29,808 bases of DNA, taken from contig JAOZPP010000037.1 in assembly GCA_029932675.1 (NCBI GenBank), forward strand, positions 1 through 29,808, written 5' to 3'. Shown one piece after another: positions 7,201 through 12,500 of the stretch. The position numbers and the translations under genes were made by a program. How positions within the stretch are numbered: position 1 is the stretch's first letter; the number at the start of each line of letters is the position of its first letter. Source of the stretch: a bacterium. GTDB lineage: Bacteria > SM23-81 > DAOVCL01. The notes under the pieces were generated by a model. The model worked only from the letters and a program-made list of their open reading frames with translations. It was not told the origin of the DNA and made no database searches.

Positions 7201-7413
7201 ATGGTCAAAAGTGTCAGTATAGAAGGTTTAGATGATGAGCAGGCTCATTTCATCAGGGAACTTGTAGAATTTCTCAGGACGAAAAAGCAGAGAAAACAAG
7301 CCTTTACAAGAACAGGAGCCAAGGGGAGAAAAAGGGGTGAGGTAGCCTTTGCCACTTATCCCTTAGGAGTTAAAGGAGAACTGACAAGGAAGAAAATTTA
7401 TGAAGGCATCTGA
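7201..7413 (+). CDS. Antitoxin-like protein upstream of a PIN-toxin relic
   Basis: A 70-residue basic protein with an N-terminal 'SVSIEGLDDEQAHFIRELVEFL' helix, a Lys/Arg-rich middle, and a C-terminal 'YPLGVKGELTRKKIYEGI'. This arrangement is typical of short antitoxins (VapB-like in role) encoded directly before PIN-domain toxins: a dimerising N-terminus and a C-terminal segment that inserts in the toxin. I do not recognise an exact Pfam family. The ATG follows GAGG (7188-7191) by nine bases. Its stop overlaps the start of the PIN gene (ATG 7400), the usual coupled arrangement. It appears intact although the toxin is broken, so it may persist as a free antitoxin/repressor. Likely transcribed from the promoter at 7059. 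Confidence 0.6.
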   Translation: MVKSVSIEGLDDEQAHFIRELVEFLRTKKQRKQAFTRTGAKGRKRGEVAFATYPLGVKGELTRKKIYEGI

Positions 7414-7727
7414 TCTTGCATTGCTTGATACCAATGTTATTGTTTATGCCGTGGATTCTTCCTCCCCTTACCAATCCCATCTCCCCTCAGGAAGCCATGG
7501 AGGAAGTTAAAAAGTATCTTGAGTGCAAAAGCATTGTCAAGATTTATCCTCGAAAGGACATTTTGTAAGCGATGATAGCTCTTTTTAGGGACCATCCGGT
7601 AGAAAGGGCGGAGATTTTTGATCTCCAACTTATCGCCACTATGCTCTCGAATGGGGTGAGCCAAATCTACACTTATGACCAGAAACTATTCACAAAGTTT
7701 GAGGAAATCAGGGTGTTAAATCCATGA
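7400..7727 (+). pseudogene. Broken PIN-domain toxin (VapC-like)
   Basis: Starts in frame with the PIN N-terminus MKASDLALLDTNVIVYAVD (acidic residue in LLDTN), 14 bases before the antitoxin stop, but runs into TAA at 7508-7510. Homology resumes in another frame from about 7488 (QEAMEEVKKYLECKS...). That frame contains an internal TAA at 7566-7568 and then ends with a good PIN C-terminus (IFDLQLIATMLSNGV, IYTYDQKLF, ending at TGA 7725-7727). The total is ~328 bp, shorter than the ~400 bp of an intact gene, so an internal deletion is likely besides the frameshift and the stop. PIN proteins are Mg-dependent ribonucleases; this one cannot be functional as written. Confidence 0.8.
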
Positions 7728-7771
7728 AGGGGAAAGGGCGGTGGTGGAGAGAGTGTTTCAAAATCTTCCAT

Positions 7772-7910
7772 TTAATCTAATAAATCGGCTTTGGTAATCT
7801 CCTCACTAAGATCTTTAAGCCCTAACTACCCATCCTTCCTGTGCCTCCTGTAATCTCTTATAAATTACAAAAGGGCCTGTAAAAGGTTTCCCTAAATGAT
7901 ACCATTTCCA
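7772..7910 (-). pseudogene. Possible decayed small ORF, unrecognised
   Basis: Read on the minus strand, this stretch gives WYHLGKPFTGPFVIYKRL then QEAQEGWVVRA. After a one-base shift it continues as LKDLSEEITKADLLD and a stop (TAA at 7772-7774). The two pieces look protein-like but are interrupted, and the 5' side is cut by copy 2 of the 159-bp repeat (starts 7912). It may be a gene fragment truncated by repeat insertion. I do not recognise a family, and chance is possible. Confidence 0.25.
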
Positions 7911-7911
7911 T

Positions 7912-8070
7912 CAGGGCTCCTGCTCCTGAAGGGAGGGGAAACTCCTTGACAGGATAAGCCTCAGTAGTTATTTTTACGGCAGACCAAGGTGAAGTGTGAG
8001 GGACATCTTCTGAGGCGATAATTGAGATCAGAAGGTGAGGTCAAAAAATAGGGAGTGTCCCTATTTTTCA
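7912..8070 (+). repeat. 159-bp promoter-bearing repeat, copy 2 (partner 7025-7183)
   Basis: Second copy, with promoter at 7946-7974 and the family A palindrome at 8044-8068. The next gene is open from a GTG that forms the palindrome loop (8055-8057), so the right end of the repeat is fused in frame to that gene. Confidence 0.9.
7946..7974 (+). promoter_or_regulatory. Promoter inside the 159-bp repeat, copy 2
   Basis: Identical to the promoter at 7059: TTGACA, 17 bp, TATTTT. It would drive the DUF7718-like/DUF5647-like gene pair at 8055-8641. Confidence 0.55.
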
Positions 8071-8369
8071 ATGAATTTCTGCTCTGTGACTCTGACCGAA
8101 AAAGGCATGTACATAAGACTGATCGGGGCAAGGTTATTTCCTTTACTGTTCAGTTTGAAACTTTGGTGAATGACAAATGGTTGCCTGTTATTCGCTACGA
8201 TACAGCTCACGGCTGCGCTCATAAAGACATTCTTCATCCCAATGGTCACAAAGAGAAGATCGACCTTGGATCACTGACTTTGAAAGAGGCATTGGTTTTA
8301 GCAGACAGAGACATCAACGAAAATTGGCCCCGATACAAGCAACGCTTTATCGAGGAGTACGGCAAATGA
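8055..8369 (+). CDS. DUF7718-like small protein
   Basis: A 104-residue protein with a conserved-looking core, 'VISFTVQFETLVNDKWLPVIRYDTAHGCAHKD', followed by 'DINENWPRYKQRF'. I recognise this RYDTAHG...AHRD pattern as a family of small uncharacterised proteins (I believe DUF7718) often encoded next to a DUF5647 protein. The first five codons (MSLFF) and the GTG start lie inside the family A palindrome of the 159-bp repeat, so the native start may have been replaced by the repeat. AAGGTGAGG is about 14 bases upstream, longer than ideal. An ATG at 8071 is out of frame. Its stop overlaps the next ATG (ATGA, 8366-8369), so the pair is coupled. A toxin-antitoxin-like role is inference from context only. 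Confidence 0.7.
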   Translation: MSLFFNEFLLCDSDRKRHVHKTDRGKVISFTVQFETLVNDKWLPVIRYDTAHGCAHKDILHPNGHKEKIDLGSLTLKEALVLADRDINENWPRYKQRFIEEYGK

Positions 8370-8641
8370 GTCAAAGGGACTTCTTCTCCAAAAATTTGAC
8401 TTTATCTACTGAGTTTGACCTATCTCTCTTAGATCACCCTGAAGTCGCAGAGCAAATCCCCAAGGATGCACTCATTGTGTTTCTCCCTGAGGATGATCAA
8501 GAACTTTGCGCCTACAACTTGGAAAATGCTAAGAAGATGAAGAGATCCGGTCAAAGGGTTATCTATGTGAAAATCAAAGGGTTAGAACCTCCCCGTTCCA
8601 GGCTCATAAATCCACAAGTTGAACTTGCCCCAGCTACATAA
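8366..8641 (+). CDS. DUF5647-like small protein
   Basis: A 91-residue protein. It resembles DUF5647: 'LSTEFDLSLLDHPEVAEQIP', 'ALIVFLPEDDQELCAYNLENA', then 'RVIYVKIKGLEPPRSRLINP'. I chose ATG 8366, inside the ATGA overlap with the upstream stop. The frame is open back to 8324 but that would extend far into the first gene. The function of this family is unknown. It has a short two-layer alpha/beta appearance with no enzyme motif. Genes like this are commonly found as the second member of a pair with the RYDTAHG-type protein, as here, suggesting a two-component (possibly toxin-antitoxin) module driven by the repeat-borne promoter at 7946. Confidence 0.7.
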   Translation: MSQRDFFSKNLTLSTEFDLSLLDHPEVAEQIPKDALIVFLPEDDQELCAYNLENAKKMKRSGQRVIYVKIKGLEPPRSRLINPQVELAPAT

Positions 8642-8744
8642 TAGGATCTTCTTAGCCTCACGAAAATCTTTCGACTTGGAGCCTCGAATTTTTTCTCCTC
8701 TTAGAAATGAAACTGCAGGTTCACGGAGATGGACGCAGATTCTA

Positions 8745-8760
8745 CCGCACTTTAGTGCGG
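8745..8760. repeat. Family C hairpin
   Basis: CCGCAC-TTTA-GTGCGG, a perfect 6-bp stem identical to that at 6902-6917, preceded in both by TTCTA. Confidence 0.7.
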
Positions 8761-8930
8761 ATTTGGGGCCTTTAGATCCAAGAATGGGCTACCAGGAACT
8801 GGTCGGGGAAGCCCCCAAAAAAGTTCCCTCCGTTTTTGCGGGGGTAGAAAAGCCGTAGTCCGAAAAGTTAAACCCTTTTCCTTCCGATGAAGGAGATATC
8901 TTACCTTTCGTTCGAGAGGAGGTTGGGTGA

Positions 8931-9053
8931 GGGAGAGTCGGGAAGCGAAAACAAGGGCTCTACAGCGGTTAATTCCAAGCTGGAGTCCAATAGGAGGAAA
9001 CAGCCGATTTGCTTAGGGTGTACGTATGAAGGCAGGTCGGTTTTTTGTTTTTT
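8931..9053 (+). ncRNA. RNA-like element, copy 1 (partner at 9267-9429)
   Basis: Shares ordered blocks with the 9301-9429 element: GGGAGAGT (8931), CAAGCTGGAGTC (8976-8987), GCCG, GGCAGG.CGG, and a T-run TTTTTTGTTTTTT then GG. Its terminator stem is GCCGA (9003-9007) with TCGGT (9037-9041), plus TGC/GCA inside. Where copy 2 has G-C, this copy has A-T in the stem, a compensatory pair. No clear -35 is present; TATCTT at 8897-8902 matches the copy 2 -10. Possibly a decayed copy. No known RNA family recognised. Confidence 0.4.
9003..9053 (+). terminator. Terminator-like hairpin of RNA copy 1
   Basis: Stem GCCGA/TCGGT with inner TGC/GCA and a long loop, followed by six T, G, six T (9041-9053). It is weaker than its partner at 9390-9429. 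Confidence 0.5.
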
Positions 9054-9069
9054 GGGGAGGTGGAGCCGT

Positions 9070-9095
9070 AGGGACAGGGCTTCAGCCCTGTCCCT
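9070..9095. repeat. Family B palindrome
   Basis: AGGGACAGGGC, loop TTCA, GCCCTGTCCCT: a perfect 11-bp stem. Related copies at 6320-6341 and 9448-9470. Confidence 0.8.
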
Positions 9096-9106
9096 AGTTT
9101 CCCTGA

Positions 9107-9132
9107 GCCGTCAGAACCCCGATTCTGACGGC
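9107..9132. repeat. Family E palindrome
   Basis: GCCGTCAGAA, loop CCCCGA, TTCTGACGGC: a perfect 10-bp stem. The left arm GCCGTCAGA(A/G)CCCC also occurs in both copies of the 114/115-bp repeat (5643 and 6944) without its right arm. Confidence 0.7.
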
Positions 9133-9143
9133 GAAAAGGAAAA

Positions 9144-9169
9144 GGTGGCAGAAGAGGGCTTCTGCCACC
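9144..9169. repeat. Family D palindrome
   Basis: GGTGGCAGAAG, loop AGGG, CTTCTGCCACC: a perfect 11-bp stem followed by TCAAG. Other copies at 17730-17752 (same TCAAG flank) and 25795-25818. Confidence 0.8.
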
Positions 9170-9194
9170 TCAAGGGAGGAAATTGTGATGGACG

Positions 9195-9219
9195 AAAAAT
9201 AGGAAGTGTCCCTATTTTT
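9195..9219. repeat. Family A palindrome
   Basis: AAAAATAGGAA, GTG, TCCCTATTTTT; one mismatch compared with the perfect copies at 7157-7181 and 8044-8068. Confidence 0.8.
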
Positions 9220-9232
9220 CATAAAAAAATCC

Positions 9233-9260
9233 TTGACTGAGGGAGGGGAATTCCTATCTT
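9233..9260 (+). promoter_or_regulatory. Promoter for RNA copy 2
   Basis: TTGACT (9233-9238), 16-bp spacer, TATCTT (9255-9260). The predicted transcript runs from about 9267 to the terminator at 9429, ~163 nt. Confidence 0.5.
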
Positions 9261-9266
9261 TAAGTA

Positions 9267-9429
9267 AGAGACAGAGTGGGGTTCACCCCATTTGACCTGC
9301 GGGAGAGTGTGGCCGAGGGGAGTTAGGGCACAGAGCCCGGGGTCTGAAGCAAATAACAATACAAGCTGGAGTCTAATGAGCTGGGGATAGCCGGGCTGCA
9401 AGTTTAAGGCAGGCCGGCTTTTGTTTTTT
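9267..9429 (+). ncRNA. Candidate structured RNA, copy 2
   Basis: Bounded by a promoter and an intrinsic terminator. Local hairpins: TGGGG-TTCA-CCCCA (9277-9290) and GGGC-ACAGA-GCCC (9326-9338). The CAAGCTGGAGTC block (9362-9373) is shared with copy 1. It contains no open frame and is upstream of the giant secreted protein gene (start 9583), so it could be a small RNA or a leader regulating that gene. I do not recognise a riboswitch consensus. Confidence 0.45.
9390..9429 (+). terminator. Intrinsic terminator of RNA copy 2
   Basis: Stem GCCGG (9390-9394) with CCGGC (9414-9418), a G.G mismatch, then CTGC (9396-9399) with GCAG (9409-9412), and a 9-base loop. It is followed by TTTTGTTTTTT (9419-9429). 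Confidence 0.75.
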
Positions 9430-9447
9430 GGATTTTTAGAGGCATCA

Positions 9448-9470
9448 GGGACAGGGCTTCAGCCCTGTCC
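9448..9470. repeat. Family B palindrome
   Basis: GGGACAGGGC, TTCA, GCCCTGTCC. It is the same core as 9070-9095 and occupies the same position relative to the upstream terminator. Confidence 0.75.
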
Positions 9471-9493
9471 GAAGGGAGCGGGCTACACAGGAG

Positions 9494-9516
9494 AAAATAG
9501 GAAGTGTCCCTATTTT
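9494..9516. repeat. Family A palindrome followed by T-rich iterations
   Basis: AAAATAGGAAGTGTCCCTATTTT, then three further CCTATTTTT-like units up to 9546. This suggests slippage from the right arm of the palindrome. Confidence 0.7.
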
Positions 9517-9582
9517 TCCCTATTTTTCCTATTTTTTATTTTTCCCTACACAAAATACAAACTCAAAAATGGAGGTGAGGGA

Positions 9583-12500
9583 ATGAAGACACACATGTTT
9601 TTCCCTTTTCTGACCCTAGTTTTGGTGGGGGTTGTGGCTACGGCGGTTTTGGACTATGGGCAGCCGATGGATTGGGGACAGAAGGGTTCTGGCCCTCAGA
9701 GGAGAGGTACCAAGTTAAACGACTTGCTTACTGCTTCCTTTCAGAGCAAATGGGACGGCGTTCATTATGTGGGCAAGTTACTATTTGGGCCGGTTAAGGC
9801 TGTGGAAGTTCAAGGTGATTACGCCTATCTTAACTCAGGCGGGGGGATACTTGTCCTAGACATCTCCGATTCTACATCACCAACCAGGATTGGCGGAATC
9901 TCCGCTCCAGGGAGGGTTAATGGCCTCTTCCTTAAGGATTCTTGCCTCTATGTGGCTACCGGATCAGCCGATGGGGACTGTGCTAGCTTGGCATTAGTGA
10001 ATGTGAGTGATCCGGCTTACCCCTATCTAGAAGGCCAGTACAACTTCTATACTTCATACGGCGCAGAGGACGTGTATGTTACGGGTCCTTATGCCTATGT
10101 CGCATTTGGAAGTGGTTTAAGGATCATAAATGTGGCAAATCCAGCTAACCTTTATGAGGTAGGTTACTACGCTAATCCAGTTGCGGCAGTGCATGTCCTC
10201 GACTCATTAGTCTATGCTGCGTGTGGAAGTAGTTTAAGGATCATAAATGTGGCTGATCCAGCCAGCCCTTATGAAGTAGGTTACTGTGATACCCCAGGCG
10301 GGGCAGAGGGACTATATGTCTTGGATTCATTAGCTTATGTCGCCAGTTACTATGCTGGTTTAAGGGTGATCAATGTGGCTGATCCAACCAACCCTTATGA
10401 GCTGGGCTACTACGATACCCCAGGCCAAGCGTGTGGCGTATATGTCTCCGGCTCCTATGCCTATGTGGCTGATGGGACTGCCGGTTTGCGGGTGATCAAT
10501 GTGAGCAATCCGGCTAATCCCTATGAGGAAGGTTATTACGATACTCCAGGCAGTGGAGGGGATGTATATGTCTCAGGTTCATATGCCTATGTTGGGGGGT
10601 CTGGTTTACGGGTCATCAGTGTGGCCGATCCGGCCAACCCTTATGAGGAAGGTTACTACCCGACCCCAGGCGAAGCGCGGGGGGTATATGTCACAGATTC
10701 TCATGCATATGTTGCTGACGGTTCCCGTGGTTTGATGGTCATTAGTGTGGTCGATCCAACGAACCCTCGTGAGGAAGGTTACTGCATCACTCCTGGCAGC
10801 GCACATGATGTATATGCAGATGGCTTTTATGCCTATCTCGCAGACGGAGAAAGTGGGCTAAGGATCATCAATGTGGCCGATCCGGCTAACCCTTATGAGG
10901 TGGGCCACTACGATACTCCAGGTTATGCACGAAGTGTATATGTCCTGGGTTCTTATGCGTATGTCGCCGATGACACTGCTGGTTTGCGGGTGATCAATGT
11001 AGCGGATCCGGCCAACCCTTATGAGGTGGGCCACTGTGAAACCCCAGGCTCTGCACAGGATGTATATGTCTTGGATTCTTTAGCCTATGTCGCAGATGAT
11101 GCCCGTGGCCTAAGAATCATTAATGTAGCTTATCCAGCTAATCCCAATGAAGTAGGCTACTACGACACTCCAGCCCATGCAGTGGGGGTATGTGTCTTAG
11201 GTTCTTATGCCTACATCGCTGATATGCCCTTCGGGGAGGAGGAGGATGGTTTAAGGGTAATCGATGTGGCTAATCCAACCGACCCCCATGAAGTAGGTTA
11301 CTACGATACGGGTTATGCACATGATGTATATGTCTCAGGTTCATATGCCTATGTGGCAGAAAACAATTACGGTTTAGGGGTGATCAATGTGGTTGATCCA
11401 ACCAATCCCTACGAGGCGGGTTCCTTCGATAATCCGTGGGGCTGGGCGTGGGGACTCTCAGTCGCAAATAGTGTTTATCCCTCGGGTTGCTATACCTATT
11501 TCACAGATGCAATGACTGGTTTGATCATCGTGCAGTTTTCTGGTCAGCTTGGCACAATCGCTGGCACGGTGAAGGACTCGTATACTCAAAACCCGATAGA
11601 AGGTGTGCTTGTGGAGGCGATGCAAGAAGAGAATGTACTCGGAAGCGACAACACAGAATCTGATGGGAGCTACAGCATTCCCAATTTGCCCCCAGGCACT
11701 TACAATGTTCGGGCATCAAAAGATGGTTATGAGACCAAGACCGAAAATGGGAAGGAAGTAGTTGCCGATCAGACCACAACCGTTGACTTCCAGCTCAATC
11801 CCAGCCCGTCTGATACCCTGTTCTTTGATGATTTTGCTGATGGGAATGATGATGGCTGGCAGAAATACGGTGGTTGCACCTGGACGGTGGAAAATGAAGA
11901 ATACACCAGCAGTGTGAGCGGATCTGAGGTCTGGTGTCTCAGTGTGGCTGGCAACTCTGACTGGACGGATTATATCTTTGAGGCCGATGTCTATGGAGAT
12001 GCGGGTGTGGATAAGGTAGTGGCATTTCGGGTCGTTGATGAGAACAACTTCTATGCGGTGAATGTGAGAAGCGACTGGATGGGGGCAGATGAGGTTACCC
12101 TCTCCAGGATAGTGAATGGAGTCTCTACCGAGATCACCACTGCTGAATATCCCAGTCAGCTCAATACCTGGTATCACATTCAAGTCAAGGTTATCGGTGA
12201 TAATATAAAGGTCCGGGTAGATGACAACCTGGTAATAGATTACACCGATACAGACACCCCCTTGGACAACGGCCAGATTGCCGTCACAGCCTACTCCGGT
12301 GCCTACGGAAGCGCCACCGTGAGGTTTGACAATGTGCTGGTGGCCTGGCCACCGGGAATCGAAGGGATTCAAGTGTTATCCCCCAATGGTGGGGAAGAGT
12401 GGGTTGTAGGGTCCGAGCACGATATCACCTGGACTTCGATGAACTTCACCGGCAATGTCAAAATAGAATACTCCACCAACGGGGGCACGGATTGGATGCC

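Larger units (their letters stand above)
8642..9582. other. Gene-free repeat and RNA-element region
   Basis: About 940 bases without a credible gene. In order: a diverged segment resembling a common 'CACGGAGATGGACGCAGAT' intergenic repeat (8722-8739), a family C hairpin (8745-8760), RNA-like copy 1 (8931-9053), palindromes of families B, E, D and A (9070-9219), a promoter (9233-9260), RNA-like copy 2 (to 9429), families B and A again (9448-9516), and a T-rich run with CCTATTTTT iterations (9509-9546). Open frames across it translate repeats only. Confidence 0.6.

Noticed and set aside
8619-8858. 79-codon open frame after the DUF5647-like gene
   Set aside because: Overlaps the end of that gene and then reads through a family C hairpin; no domain features.
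8887-9240. 117-codon open frame on the plus strand
   Set aside because: Runs entirely through RNA copy 1 and repeat families B, E, D and A. No protein-like composition or ribosome site.
9301-9350. tRNA-Ser-like look of GGGAGAGTGTGGCCGAGGGG
   Set aside because: The rest cannot form a cloverleaf with anticodon and T-arms in place, and no TTCGA-type T-loop follows.
9421-9582. N-terminal extension of the giant secreted protein
   Set aside because: Translates palindromes and T-rich iterations only. The signal peptide and the strong GGAGGTGAGGG site define ATG 9583.
5521-9582. CRISPR array
   Set aside because: Repeats here are dispersed palindromes and long direct repeats of different families. 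There is no regular repeat-spacer periodicity and no cas gene.
11716-12372. 218-codon minus-strand open frame inside the giant gene
   Set aside because: Antisense shadow of well-defined carboxypeptidase-regulatory and LamG-like domains. No domain or ribosome site of its own.
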